Shown: positions 7,782 through 16,130, numbered from the stretch's first letter. The stretch: 39,215 bases of DNA from Treponema sp. (GCA_031256635.1 JAIRQF010000059.1:1-39215); one strand, 5' to 3'. The notes: generated from the letters alone by a model not told the origin. A program made the numbers and translations.

Positions 7782-8609
7782 ATGAAAAAACTTGCGCAAT
7801 ATATGCAATTTGTAAATAAATACGGGCCGTGCGCTCTTGTTGCCGGCGGTTCTGACGGCCTTGGCGCCGCATTTGCCGAAGCGCTTGCGCGCAGGGGTTT
7901 AAACCTTGTTTTAATTGCGCGCAATAAAGCAAGGCTGGACGAAACGGCAAAACGAATCAGGGATAAATATTCTGTTGATGTTTCTGTTATTACATGCGAT
8001 CTTGCCTACTATGAAAATGCAAAAAACCTCATACAGGAACATATTTGTGCGGATAAGAATAATTCCTACGGTGCTTCAATCGGTATATTGGTTTATAACG
8101 CGGCATTCGCTCCAATCGGGTTATTCGAAAATACAGACGAAGAGAGTTTATCTCTTGCTGCGGCTGTTAATGTAAGAACGCCGCTGTTACTTACAAAATT
8201 TTTATCCGCGCAAATGATTCAAAACAGGCGCGGAGGCATTGTGCTGATGTCTTCTCTTGCAGGCGCGCAGGGAAGTCCCAATCTTGCGGCATATGCCGCA
8301 ACAAAATCATTTAACGCGGTGCTTGCCGAAGGCTTATGGAAAGAACTCAAACCGCACGGCGTTGATGTAATCGGATGCTGCGCCGGCGCGGTACTTACGC
8401 CGGGTTATCAGCAGGCAGAAAAAGTTAAAAAAGCGCCCGGAACATTACCAGCGAAAGAAGTAGCGGAACAGACATTGAAAGCTCTTGGAAAGGGGCCTGT
8501 TGTTATTCCGGGAACAATTAATAAAATAGCGCGTTTTGTTTTAACGCGGCTTTTGACCAGAAAGGCTGCGATTAATATAATGTCAAATAATACAGGAAAC
8601 TTATTATGA
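7782..8609 (+). CDS. Short-chain dehydrogenase/reductase (SDR)
   Basis: A 275-residue classical SDR that reduces or oxidises a carbonyl/hydroxyl using NAD(P). The nucleotide-binding motif GGSDGLG (22-28), NAA (106-108), catalytic Ser near 157 and YAATK (Tyr171, Lys175) are all present. The opening (residues 1-60) and GILVYNAAFAPIG resemble the branch holding 17-beta-hydroxysteroid and 3-ketoacyl-CoA reductases, but SDR substrates cannot be read from sequence. Its stop overlaps the start of the sterol-reductase-like gene by four bases (ATGA), a tight coupling that suggests related substrates. No clear Shine-Dalgarno precedes the ATG, and the repeat B element lies immediately upstream. Confidence 0.88.
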   Translation: MKKLAQYMQFVNKYGPCALVAGGSDGLGAAFAEALARRGLNLVLIARNKARLDETAKRIRDKYSVDVSVITCDLAYYENAKNLIQEHICADKNNSYGASIGILVYNAAFAPIGLFENTDEESLSLAAAVNVRTPLLLTKFLSAQMIQNRRGGIVLMSSLAGAQGSPNLAAYAATKSFNAVLAEGLWKELKPHGVDVIGCCAGAVLTPGYQQAEKVKKAPGTLPAKEVAEQTLKALGKGPVVIPGTINKIARFVLTRLLTRKAAINIMSNNTGNLL

Positions 8610-9697
8610 AAATGTGGATTTTAGGATTTTTTACAACTATTATCGCGTATGCCGGAATAACTTTTTTGCACATAATTCTGCCGGTTAAAAAAATCAATGG
8701 TTATGTGAAACATGAAAAAACAGGTGAGGTTCTGAAATACCGCATTAACGGAAAAATGGTTCTCCCTTTAAGCATTCTTATTTGGTTTGGTTTAGGATAT
8801 TTTAGTATAGTTCCTTTTGACTGGCTTTATCAGGTAAGGTGGCCGGGGCTTGTCTGCGCAGTTGTTATCGGGCTTATATTTTCTTTTATACTTGTTTTAA
8901 AGGTTCCTTCTTCAGGAAAACCTTTTATCGCTGATTTCTGGTTTGGAAGAATTTGGAATCCGCAAATCGGAAATGGTTTTATTGACGCAAAGATGTGGCT
9001 TTATTTAATCGGAGCCGTAATGCTTCAATTGAACGCGCTTTCATTCGCGGCGTATCACATACAGGAAATGCAAAGAACAGGTCAATTAATTAACTCAGGC
9101 TTTTTATTCGGAGCCGCGATGACATCATGGTTTTGTTGGGATTATTTGATTTTTGAAAAAGTTCATCTTTACACATACGATCTTTTCGCTGAAAGAGTAG
9201 GTTTTAAATTGGGCTTTGGCTGCCTTACCTTTTATCCGTATTTTTATATTATCCCGCTCTGGTGTACAGTTAATCTTCCCAATCCGGGCCATCCGCTTTG
9301 GCTTACAATTTTATTTGCCTGTATTTTTCTTTTTGGATGGATCTTCACGCGCGGCGCGAATCTGCAAAAATATTTATTTAAGACCGCGCCTGATAAGAAA
9401 TTCCTCTGGATGAAACCGGAAGTCCTTACCGATGGAAAACTCAGTCTTCTTGTCAGCGGATACTGGGGCGCAAGCCGCCATATAAACTACATGGGCGAGA
9501 TTATTCAGGCAATTGCCATCGCTCTTTCTGCGGGTTACCCTGGTGTTTGGCAGGTGTGGCTGTATCCAATTTACTATATCGGGCTTTTGTTCTCCCGTCA
9601 GGCGGATGATGATAAAATCTGCAAAGCAAAATACGAAGAACTGTGGGATGATTATAAGAAGAAAGTAAAGTACAGGATCATTCCCTTTATATATTAA
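8606..9697 (+). CDS. ERG4/ERG24 sterol C14/C7-reductase family membrane protein
   Basis: A 363-residue polytopic membrane protein matching the ERG4/ERG24 family (delta-14 and delta-7 sterol reductases, lamin B receptor C-terminus), which reduce ring double bonds with NADPH. Family landmarks are visible: FGRIWNPQIGNGFIDAKM (113-130), YDLFAERVGFKLGFGCLTF (181-199), RGANLQKYLF (249-258), SGYWGASRHINYMGE (284-298), and the end RQADDDKIC...KYEELWDDYKKKVKYRIIPFIY. Charged NADPH- and substrate-site residues in the C-terminal third are kept, so it may be active. It overlaps the SDR gene by four bases. Bacterial members are uncommon and their substrates are unclear; a non-sterol terpenoid or a dietary or host sterol are both possible. 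Family confident, substrate unknown. Confidence 0.85.
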   Translation: MKMWILGFFTTIIAYAGITFLHIILPVKKINGYVKHEKTGEVLKYRINGKMVLPLSILIWFGLGYFSIVPFDWLYQVRWPGLVCAVVIGLIFSFILVLKVPSSGKPFIADFWFGRIWNPQIGNGFIDAKMWLYLIGAVMLQLNALSFAAYHIQEMQRTGQLINSGFLFGAAMTSWFCWDYLIFEKVHLYTYDLFAERVGFKLGFGCLTFYPYFYIIPLWCTVNLPNPGHPLWLTILFACIFLFGWIFTRGANLQKYLFKTAPDKKFLWMKPEVLTDGKLSLLVSGYWGASRHINYMGEIIQAIAIALSAGYPGVWQVWLYPIYYIGLLFSRQADDDKICKAKYEELWDDYKKKVKYRIIPFIY

Positions 9698-9700
9698 AAT

Positions 9701-10198
9701 ATGAAAGAAATATTTGAAAATCAACTGCTTGCGGCATTAGCGACATTAATGCAATGTTTTGAAAATTGCCCTGATACTGAATGGGAAGAATCACATAACG
9801 ACGCTCCTTTTTCTCAAGTAATGTTTCATGCTTTATTTTTTACAGATTTTTATTTATCTGTGAACGAAATTGAATTCAAATTACAGAAATTCCACATTGA
9901 TAATAAGAACTTATTCAGGGATTATGAAGAATTGGAATACAGAAAAGCGGAGCATGTCTATTCCAGGGAAGAGATAAAAAAGTATTTTGATTTTTGTTTT
10001 TTCAAAGTAAAGGATTATTTTAAGGATATCAAGAGCGGAACTTTTACAGAAGACAGCGCGTTTAAAAAAATGACAGTATGCGAATTATTTATTTATCTTA
10101 TCAGGCATATACAGCATCACGCCGCGCAATTGGGTTTAAGAATACAGCAAATAACAGGTAAGGAATTAATCTGGGTTTCATCCGGATGGAACTTGTGA
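9701..10198 (+). CDS. DinB-like four-helix-bundle protein
   Basis: A 165-residue soluble helical protein with the DinB/YfiT pattern: a His in the second helix (H43 in FSQVMFHALFF) and a late HxxxH (H136, H140 in RHIQHHAAQL), which together bind a metal in this superfamily. Members include thiol-dependent transferases and proteins of unknown function, so no reaction is assigned. It begins three bases after the sterol-reductase-like gene and likely shares its transcript. The last codons and stop lie inside a small hairpin (10190-10206) that shares sequence with the dispersed repeat A. Confidence 0.7.
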   Translation: MKEIFENQLLAALATLMQCFENCPDTEWEESHNDAPFSQVMFHALFFTDFYLSVNEIEFKLQKFHIDNKNLFRDYEELEYRKAEHVYSREEIKKYFDFCFFKVKDYFKDIKSGTFTEDSAFKKMTVCELFIYLIRHIQHHAAQLGLRIQQITGKELIWVSSGWNL

Positions 10199-10206
10199 GA
10201 CAAGTT
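10190..10206. repeat. Partial copy of dispersed palindromic repeat A
   Basis: AACTTGT (10190-10196), loop GAG, ACAAGTT (10200-10206). The bases ACTTGTGAGACAA match the left arm of the full copies at 19782 and 35046. The stop codon of the DinB-like gene is inside it. Confidence 0.5.
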
Positions 10207-10245
10207 ATTTGGCTTTATCCAAACGACGGGTGTTGAAATCCGTAT

Positions 10246-10386
10246 TTATTTTGATTCTTTTTCTTTCCCTGTTTTTCCGCAATTTGTTCTTGAACCATCC
10301 TTGCGGTGATATTCCTGGCAGGCTTTACAATCACCGTGACGATTACAGGGATAAGTACATTTACATTCATTGTTTTGATTCGGCAT
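10246..10386 (-). CDS. Small cysteine-rich protein (46 residues)
   Basis: The minus-strand frame encodes MPNQNNECKCTYPC followed by NRHGDCKACQEYHRKDG and a Lys-rich tail. Six cysteines (8, 10, 14, 20, 23, 36) with HG and YH between them match a widespread family of tiny cytosolic proteins with a CxC...C..HG.C..C..YH pattern, probably a metal-binding knuckle. The ATG at 10386 has AGGAGAGG about five bases upstream, a strong ribosome site. TATACT about 20 bases upstream of the start could be its -10 box. It is divergent from uvrB. The function of this family is unknown to me. Confidence 0.75.
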   Translation of the reverse strand: MPNQNNECKCTYPCNRHGDCKACQEYHRKDGSRTNCGKTGKEKESK

Positions 10387-10460
10387 AGTCCTCTCCTGTA
10401 TTAAGTATAGCACTTTTTACTATTGACAATACCACTATACTATGATTAAGTAATTGGAAT

Positions 10461-12452
10461 ATGCGTCAATTTGAAGTAGTGTCTCCGTTCAAGCCCGCAG
10501 GCGATCAGGGTGAGGCGATTGCCGCTCTTGCCGGCGGAATTAAAGCGGGTGATAAATATCAGGTATTGCAGGGCGTAACAGGTTCGGGCAAGACATTTAC
10601 CATGGCGAAGATTGTTGAGGCTGTGCAGATGCCGACTCTTGTTGTAAGCCATAATAAAACGCTTGCCGCGCAGCTTTACCGCGAATTTAAAAGTTTTTTT
10701 CCCAATAACGCTGTTGAGTATTTTGTTTCATACTACGACTATTATCAGCCGGAAGCGTATGTCGCAAGCCGCGATTTATATATCGAAAAAGACTCGTCAA
10801 TTAACGCCGAGATAGAGCGTATGCGCCTGTCCGCGGCGAGAAGTATGATGGAACGTGAAGATGTAATCATCGTAGCGACAGTATCCTGTATTTACGGAAT
10901 GGTAACGCCCGATGTTTATAAAAAAATGAACGCGACTGTCGCGAAAGGCGAGACTTTTGATGTTGACCATCTGATGCGGCGCTTTGTTGAGCTGCAATAT
11001 GAACGCAATGACGCAGTTCTTGAAAGGGGCCGTTTTCGCCGCAGAGGCGAGACGCTGGAAATTTATCCCGCTTATATGGAAGAGGCGTATCGAATTGATT
11101 TTGACTGGGATCGCGTTGAGCGAATCCGTCATTTTAATCCCGTGTCAGGCGAAATGCTGGAAGATATTGACCGCGCCCTTATTTATCCGGCAAAGCAGTT
11201 TGTTTTGCCCGGAGAGATGATAACTAATTCGTTAGGCGCTATCAGACAGGAACTGAAAGAGAGACTTGAATATTTTCAGAAGAACGGAAAGATAATGGAA
11301 GCTGAACGCCTTAAAACGCGCGTTGAATATGATTTGGAAATGTTATCTGAAATGGGCTACTGCCCCGGAATCGAAAATTATTCCGCTGTTTTGGCAGGCC
11401 GCAAACCTGGAGAATCTCCCGATACGCTGGTCGATTATCTTCCGAAAAGGCATCTTACCTTTATTGACGAAAGCCATGTAACGCTCCCTCAGTTGGGCGC
11501 GATGTACGCAGGGGATCGCAGCCGAAAACAGAGCCTTGTAGATTACGGTTTCCGCCTTCCCTGCGCTCTTGATAACCGGCCTCTCCGCTATGATGAATTT
11601 GTAGAGCGCCTTGATAAAACCGTCTTTGTTTCCGCTACTCCCGGAAAAACCGAAGTCCAGCAGTCATCGCGCGTTGTGCAGCAGCTAATCCGGCCGACCG
11701 GCCTTCTGGATCCGGAAATTGAAGTGCGTCCAAGCGAAGGCCAGATGGAAGATATTTACGGAGAGGTTATTAAACGCATCAAGGCCGGAGAGCGATCCCT
11801 CATTCTTACGCTTACAAAAAAAATGGCGGAAGACTTAACAGATTACCTTTCTGGTCTTGGATTGAAAGTACGCTATATTCACAGCGAAGTGGAAACAATT
11901 GAGCGCGTGGAAATTCTGACTCAATTACGGCAGGGCAGCTTTGACATTCTTGTCGGAATCAATCTGTTACGCGAAGGAATAGACCTTCCTGAAGTTTCTT
12001 TCATCGCGATTCTTGACGCTGACAAGATCGGTTTTCTGCGTTCTCTTACAAGCCTTGTTCAGATAATCGGGCGCGCCGCGCGCAACGCCGCCGGAAAAGT
12101 AATCATGTACGCCGATCGAATGAGCGAAGCGATGGAAAAGGCCATCGCGGAAACCAACCGCCGCCGTGAAATACAGCTTGAATATAATAAAAAGCACGGC
12201 ATAACTCCCGAAACGGTCAAAAAAGCCATCGCGGAAATATTGACACGTCATGCCGAAGAAGCGGACAGCGCCGCAGGAAACACAATCGAAGTTCTTAAAA
12301 AATCCTACAATGTGTTAATCCCCGCGCAGCGCAAACAGCTTATTAAGGCTCTTGAAAGCGAAATGCTCGAACATGCCAAAAACCTTGAGTTTGAGCAGGC
12401 GGCGGCTATCAGGGATGAGATCGCTCGTATAAAAAATAACGATGGGTTTTAA
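10461..12452 (+). CDS. uvrB: UvrABC excinuclease subunit B
   Basis: UvrB verifies DNA damage delivered by UvrA and positions UvrC for incision. The 663-residue protein has the P-loop GVTGSGKT (38-45), the beta-hairpin region with YYDYYQPEAYVASRDLYIEKDSSIN, the DESH helicase box (336-339), the SATPG motif, GINLLREGIDLPEVS, QIIGRAARN and a C-terminal UVR domain (ALESEMLEHAKNLEFEQAAAIRDEI) that contacts UvrC. Length is normal. uvrA and uvrC are not nearby. The ATG has only a weak GGAA upstream. A TTGACA at 10423-10428 is present, but the bases 17 further on (TTAAGT) are a poor -10 box, so the promoter is uncertain. Confidence 0.97.
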   Translation: MRQFEVVSPFKPAGDQGEAIAALAGGIKAGDKYQVLQGVTGSGKTFTMAKIVEAVQMPTLVVSHNKTLAAQLYREFKSFFPNNAVEYFVSYYDYYQPEAYVASRDLYIEKDSSINAEIERMRLSAARSMMEREDVIIVATVSCIYGMVTPDVYKKMNATVAKGETFDVDHLMRRFVELQYERNDAVLERGRFRRRGETLEIYPAYMEEAYRIDFDWDRVERIRHFNPVSGEMLEDIDRALIYPAKQFVLPGEMITNSLGAIRQELKERLEYFQKNGKIMEAERLKTRVEYDLEMLSEMGYCPGIENYSAVLAGRKPGESPDTLVDYLPKRHLTFIDESHVTLPQLGAMYAGDRSRKQSLVDYGFRLPCALDNRPLRYDEFVERLDKTVFVSATPGKTEVQQSSRVVQQLIRPTGLLDPEIEVRPSEGQMEDIYGEVIKRIKAGERSLILTLTKKMAEDLTDYLSGLGLKVRYIHSEVETIERVEILTQLRQGSFDILVGINLLREGIDLPEVSFIAILDADKIGFLRSLTSLVQIIGRAARNAAGKVIMYADRMSEAMEKAIAETNRRREIQLEYNKKHGITPETVKKAIAEILTRHAEEADSAAGNTIEVLKKSYNVLIPAQRKQLIKALESEMLEHAKNLEFEQAAAIRDEIARIKNNDGF

Positions 12453-12455
12453 CCG

Positions 12456-13517
12456 CTACTTTGAAAGAATCGTGTGCAGCTTTTCTCCTAACACAACGGC
12501 TTCTTCGCTGGTTGGCGTTGATGTTTGAATGAAAACGCCTTTGCGCCCGAAAAAATCAATCAGTTTCTTTGTGTATTCCGCCAAATCTGTATTTTTGTCA
12601 TTAATGTGATCCCAATAAAAATGACGCAGGCATAAAACAGTTTTTCCCGATACAGCATCGCGCACTTTTGCCCAATCCTGTACCTGAGGAATCGTAAAGT
12701 CCAAACCTCGAAGAAGAGGTATTTCCATCATCGCTTGTGCGACATTTGAGACATCGCCGCAGGAATGAACCACGATGCCGCCGAATTCTTTTGCGATCAT
12801 CGCGTTATATTTTACGCCGAACTCGCGGTAAAGTTTCGGAGAGAGAAGGGCTGCGGTGTCATCGCTGATTCGGATGCCTGTTTCTTTGGGCACATACCAG
12901 AACTCATGACTGACTCCGTAAAGATTTGTTATGCGTTTAAACATCTCTTTTATGTAGCCGATAGTCGCTTCGGTTATTTTTTCCAATAGCGCGTGAACTT
13001 CATCAGGATAAACGAGCGTGGCTTCTATAAATGAAGTGTATTCCCAAATGAGTGAAGCTGTAACAAGCGGAGATGGGACATTTACAACCCGTAAAGGAAT
13101 TTTTGATTTTGCCTGAAGAGCTTCAACATGTTTCCATGCCTGTTCAAAATACGGGTTGTTAACAGGATCAGGAACTTTTAATTTATAAACATCGTCAGTA
13201 TTTTCCTCACTGATAAGGCAACTTGCCCACGGATCAGCTTCGTCATTAGGTTTACATTCGCAGCCAAATGCGCCTGCAATTATATTAATACCCTGATTAG
13301 GTTTGATATTGGGAAAACCGTAATCGTATACACCTTCGCGTTTTCGGCCGTGATCTTCTGCCCATTGAATTTCCGCTTCGGGATTATTGTAAAATTTTTT
13401 TGTCGCCATATGCATCGGGCCTACTTCTATAACAAATGGTACCTCGTTTAAATCTTCCATGCGCCAATTTGCTTCGATTAGTTTTTTCTTTGATTCAATG
13501 TTAAGAATTTCTGCCAT
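12456..13517 (-). CDS. Uroporphyrinogen decarboxylase-fold protein (MtaA/MtbA-like methyltransferase branch)
   Basis: This 353-residue protein has the UROD TIM-barrel pattern, but it looks like the cobamide-dependent methyltransferase side of the family rather than HemE. It lacks the HemE N-terminal RQAGR motif, and it has VVHSCGDVSN (H251, C253), where those methyltransferases ligate zinc with HxC. Similar proteins in gut bacteria act with corrinoid proteins on methylated plant compounds. No corrinoid protein or activase is adjacent, so the substrate is unknown. The ATG at 13517 is preferred over the longer TTG start at 13544 because AAGGA sits about ten bases upstream. It ends three bases from uvrB, convergently. 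Confidence 0.75.
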   Translation of the reverse strand: MAEILNIESKKKLIEANWRMEDLNEVPFVIEVGPMHMATKKFYNNPEAEIQWAEDHGRKREGVYDYGFPNIKPNQGINIIAGAFGCECKPNDEADPWASCLISEENTDDVYKLKVPDPVNNPYFEQAWKHVEALQAKSKIPLRVVNVPSPLVTASLIWEYTSFIEATLVYPDEVHALLEKITEATIGYIKEMFKRITNLYGVSHEFWYVPKETGIRISDDTAALLSPKLYREFGVKYNAMIAKEFGGIVVHSCGDVSNVAQAMMEIPLLRGLDFTIPQVQDWAKVRDAVSGKTVLCLRHFYWDHINDKNTDLAEYTKKLIDFFGRKGVFIQTSTPTSEEAVVLGEKLHTILSK

Positions 13518-13587
13518 TTCTTTTTTCCTTGTTACTGGCGGCAAGCGCTGTTTAAAAGTATATCATCTTTTTTTCTTTTTTGTAAAT

Positions 13588-14301
13588 TTACTTATTTTCT
13601 GTTTTCGCGGCTTTAATGATTATATTCCTGAAGTATTTACCTTCATTTATGGACATGCCCGCGCGCGAAATGACATCACGCAGAAAGCGTGTTTGCTCTT
13701 CCCTGTTGGGATATTTATAGAAACCAATGTCCGCCAAAGTATCTGTAATTGAGCTGACAAGAGCGGATATTTCTTCTTGATTCATGGCTGTCCATTCACC
13801 TTTTATTGGGAGCTGCTTTTCCATGGCTAGAAATAATTCATAAGCATAAATCTGTACCGCATGGGATAGATTCAGTGAAGGGTGATTCTCACAAACAGGG
13901 ATATGAGAGGCGATATTACACATTTCCAGCTCCGCCTCTTTTAGTCCTGTTCTTTCATTGCCAAAAATAATCGCAGCAGGACCAGGACGTTCCGCAAGCC
14001 ATGCTGCAAGCGCGCGCGGAGTCATTGAAGCGCTTTTCCTGTGATGTCCGCGCCTGCGGGTAGTGCCTGCTATAATTGCGCAGTCTGCAGTTGATGCCGC
14101 AAGATCATCATATATTCGTGCGTTTTCCCAGATATCCCATGAATTTACCGCTCTTGTATATATTTCTTCTGGAACGAGAGGCTGGGGAGCGGCAAGCCGA
14201 AGTTCGGAAAGGCGCATATTTTTCATTGCGCGGCAGACCGCTCCCACATTACCTGATTGCGAAACCCCGCATAAAACAATCCTTATATCCTTTAAAAACA
14301 T
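13588..14301 (-). CDS. trmJ: TrmJ-type tRNA 2'-O-methyltransferase (SPOUT)
   Basis: TrmJ methylates the ribose of tRNA position 32 in the anticodon loop using S-adenosylmethionine. The 237-residue sequence shows the SPOUT/SpoU signatures in order: SGNVGAVCRAMKNM (N-terminal motif 1), FGNERTGLKEAEL (motif 2) and HPSLNLSHAVQIYAYE (motif 3), plus the C-terminal helical extension of TrmJ. Assignment to TrmJ rather than another SpoU member rests on overall layout. The ATG at 14301 follows a perfect TATAAT by five bases with no Shine-Dalgarno, so a leaderless mRNA is predicted. It could be read through into the downstream UROD-like gene 70 bases away. Confidence 0.88.
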   Translation of the reverse strand: MFLKDIRIVLCGVSQSGNVGAVCRAMKNMRLSELRLAAPQPLVPEEIYTRAVNSWDIWENARIYDDLAASTADCAIIAGTTRRRGHHRKSASMTPRALAAWLAERPGPAAIIFGNERTGLKEAELEMCNIASHIPVCENHPSLNLSHAVQIYAYELFLAMEKQLPIKGEWTAMNQEEISALVSSITDTLADIGFYKYPNREEQTRFLRDVISRAGMSINEGKYFRNIIIKAAKTENK

Positions 14302-14306
14302 TAAAA

Positions 14307-14335
14307 ATTATAACATTCAGTTTCCTGAAATGTAA
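14307..14335 (-). promoter_or_regulatory. trmJ promoter predicting a leaderless mRNA
   Basis: Minus strand: TTACAT (14330-14335), 17-base spacer, TATAAT (14307-14312), then five bases to the ATG at 14301. Confidence 0.65.
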
Positions 14336-14382
14336 GAATTCTTACTTTGTGAATTTCAGTTTCATTTTAACAATCGTTTAAG

Positions 14383-14411
14383 TTGACAAAAAAACTAAAA
14401 ATTTGTATCAT
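14383..14411 (+). promoter_or_regulatory. Sigma70 promoter of the STAS-pspA operon
   Basis: TTGACA (14383-14388), 17-base spacer, TATCAT (14406-14411). This is near consensus. It leaves a leader of about 32 bases containing GGGAGG and, closer to the start, AAGGAAG. Confidence 0.8.
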
Positions 14412-14449
14412 AGAAGGGAGGTATTGTCTTTACATGTCAAGGAAGAGTT

Positions 14450-15001
14450 ATGGCTAACAATGATATCGTTCCCGGGTTTGATGATGAGAAGGATGACAGT
14501 CTCAAAATAAAACTCGACAAAATTACTGATGCTCCCAGATGCCTTATGTTAACTTTAACCGGGTACATTGATACCTACAATTCCAATTTTTTCCAGAAGC
14601 GGGTGCAGAAAGCCATAGAAGGCGGTTTTGTCAGGCTGATTTTTCAATGCGGCAGTTTAAATTATGTATCATCTACAGGTATTGGCTCTTTTACCACATT
14701 CTTAAAAGCAGTAAAACCCCAGGGCGGCGATCTTGTCCTGTTGGAAATCCAGCCGAAAGTTTATGAAGTTTTCCAGCTTCTTGGTTTTTCCCAGTTTTTT
14801 AATATTAAAGACAGTCTAGATGATTCAATTCATTATTTTAATACAGATCAAACCAGGGAGAAACCGTCGGTTTTTCCCAAAGTTGTTTCTTGTCCTATTT
14901 GTTACAAGAAATTAAAGGCTGTAAAACCGGGCCGATTCCGCTGTTCTGAATGTAAGAGTATTCTTGCGATAGACGATGCCGGACAGGTCTTATTAGGTTA
15001 A
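14450..15001 (+). CDS. STAS domain protein with C-terminal zinc ribbon (anti-sigma factor antagonist-like)
   Basis: Residues ~20-130 form a STAS domain like SpoIIAA/RsbV, with the phospho-acceptor region NYVSSTGIGSF (Ser74/Ser75), where a partner-switching kinase would act. Residues ~145-175 carry two Cys pairs (C148, C151, C165, C168), a zinc ribbon not found in simple antagonists. AAGGAAG lies six bases before the ATG. It is the first gene of a three-gene operon ending in pspA, between a near-consensus promoter and a terminator, so it may sense or relay envelope stress to the same output. No anti-sigma kinase or phosphatase is in the window. Domain calls are firm; the signalling role is inferred. 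Confidence 0.85.
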   Translation: MANNDIVPGFDDEKDDSLKIKLDKITDAPRCLMLTLTGYIDTYNSNFFQKRVQKAIEGGFVRLIFQCGSLNYVSSTGIGSFTTFLKAVKPQGGDLVLLEIQPKVYEVFQLLGFSQFFNIKDSLDDSIHYFNTDQTREKPSVFPKVVSCPICYKKLKAVKPGRFRCSECKSILAIDDAGQVLLG

Positions 15002-15010
15002 AGGTGGTAT

Positions 15011-15439
15011 ATGGCAGACAGTAAAATCGAACAATATTTAATCGATCTGATGATAACATATCAGCAGGTAGACGCGAATTTATGGCTGTTGGATGACGCG
15101 GAACACTCGCTTCAGGGTGTTGCAATCATGCAGGCCGAATCAATTGTCATTGTCAGGGCAGAAATTATGGATGTACCGCAAAACAATCTTTTGGAACTTT
15201 ACACAAAACTGCTTGAAATCAACGCTTCAGATCTTGTTCACGGCGCATACGCGCTTGAAAACAACAAGATTGTTCTAATTGATACTTTGCACTATGACAC
15301 AATGGATTATGATGATTTCCGGGCGGTTTTGGATTCATTCAGCCTGGCTTTAACTGAGCATTATCCGATACTTTCTAAATTTAGAGAAAAATCGTCTTCT
15401 TCGGAAGCCTCGTCTTCCGGAAAAGCCGTAGGAGCATAG
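15011..15439 (+). CDS. YbjN/CesT-like small protein
   Basis: A 142-residue acidic protein with alternating helix and strand character. Its middle (LLELYTKLLEINASDLVHGAYALENNKIVLIDTLHYDTMDYDDFRAVLDSFS) resembles the YbjN and type III secretion chaperone (CesT/Tir) fold: two-layer sandwich, conserved LL.LNA.L.HGAYALE...V.L......L stretch. The tail is Ser/Ala-rich and disordered. AAAGGTGG precedes the ATG by about five bases. It sits nine bases after the STAS gene and one base before pspA, so all three are co-translated. It may bind PspA or the STAS protein. The fold assignment is moderate and the partner is inferred from position. Confidence 0.7.
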   Translation: MADSKIEQYLIDLMITYQQVDANLWLLDDAEHSLQGVAIMQAESIVIVRAEIMDVPQNNLLELYTKLLEINASDLVHGAYALENNKIVLIDTLHYDTMDYDDFRAVLDSFSLALTEHYPILSKFREKSSSSEASSSGKAVGA

Positions 15440-15440
15440 G

Positions 15441-16130
15441 ATGGGTATCTTTTCAAGACTTAAAACATTAATTTCCGCGAATGTAAACTCGCTTATCGGA
15501 AAAGCTGAAAAACCTGAAAAAATGTTAAACCAGCTTATTATCGAGATGAATGAACAGTTAATCGAGTCAAAGAAAGCCGTAGCCATGGCTATTGCCGATG
15601 AGAAGAAACTGGAGCGCGAAAAAGAAAACCAGTATGCCATGTCAAAGGAATGGGAACGCAAGGCGATGCTGGCAGTCACAAGCGGCAAGGATGATCTGGC
15701 GAAAGAAGCTCTTCTTCGCAAGCAGGAATACGATAACGCCGCCGCCGAGTATCAAAAACAATGGGAATCGCAGAAAAGTTCTGTCGATCATTTAAAAGAA
15801 AGCTTAAAAGAACTGCAAAACAAGATCGAAGAAGCCCAGCGAAAGAAAAATCTTCTCATCGCAAGAGCAAAGCGGGCCGAAGCCCAGCAGAAGATTCAAG
15901 ACACAATTTCCACAGTTTCCGGCAACCGCAGCGCCTTTGAGGCATTTGATCGTATGGCTACGAAAGTTGATGAAATGGAAGCGATGGCCGACGCTTCAAA
16001 AGAACTTCAGGATCTCAGCAACGATTCCAATCTTGAGAGAAAATTCAAAGAACTGGAAAGATCAGATTCCAGCGCCGATATGATGCTTCTTGAATTAAAG
16101 GAGAAAATGAAGGCTCTTCCGGGAAGCTGA
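15441..16130 (+). CDS. pspA: PspA/IM30 (Vipp1) family membrane-remodelling protein
   Basis: PspA/IM30 proteins are ESCRT-III-like helical proteins that coat and repair stressed cytoplasmic membranes. The 229-residue sequence begins MGIFSRLKTLISANVNSLI, the amphipathic helix and first hairpin of the family, followed by ~170 residues of charged coiled coil (KAVAMAIADEKKLEREKE, AKRAEAQQKIQDT) and a C-terminal helix. Length is typical. The start follows the previous stop by one base, with GGAGCATAGG just upstream. The operon ends at a strong terminator 50 bases downstream. PspF and PspC are absent nearby; a small PspB-like gene is found at 19861. Confidence 0.92.
   Translation: MGIFSRLKTLISANVNSLIGKAEKPEKMLNQLIIEMNEQLIESKKAVAMAIADEKKLEREKENQYAMSKEWERKAMLAVTSGKDDLAKEALLRKQEYDNAAAEYQKQWESQKSSVDHLKESLKELQNKIEEAQRKKNLLIARAKRAEAQQKIQDTISTVSGNRSAFEAFDRMATKVDEMEAMADASKELQDLSNDSNLERKFKELERSDSSADMMLLELKEKMKALPGS

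Noticed and set aside
7746-7782. Leaderless promoter for the SDR gene (TTGACT at 7746)
   Set aside because: The bases at 17 spacing (TTAAAC) do not resemble a -10 box, so it was left out of the leaderless class.
10423-10451. TTGACA as the uvrB promoter
   Set aside because: No acceptable -10 box at 16-18 spacing (TTAAGT at 17); TATGAT and TATACT are too close to the -35 box.
14434-14457. Seven-codon leader ORF overlapping the STAS gene start
   Set aside because: The GGGAGG in front is 12 bases away and the ORF has no attenuator-like hairpin; likely chance.
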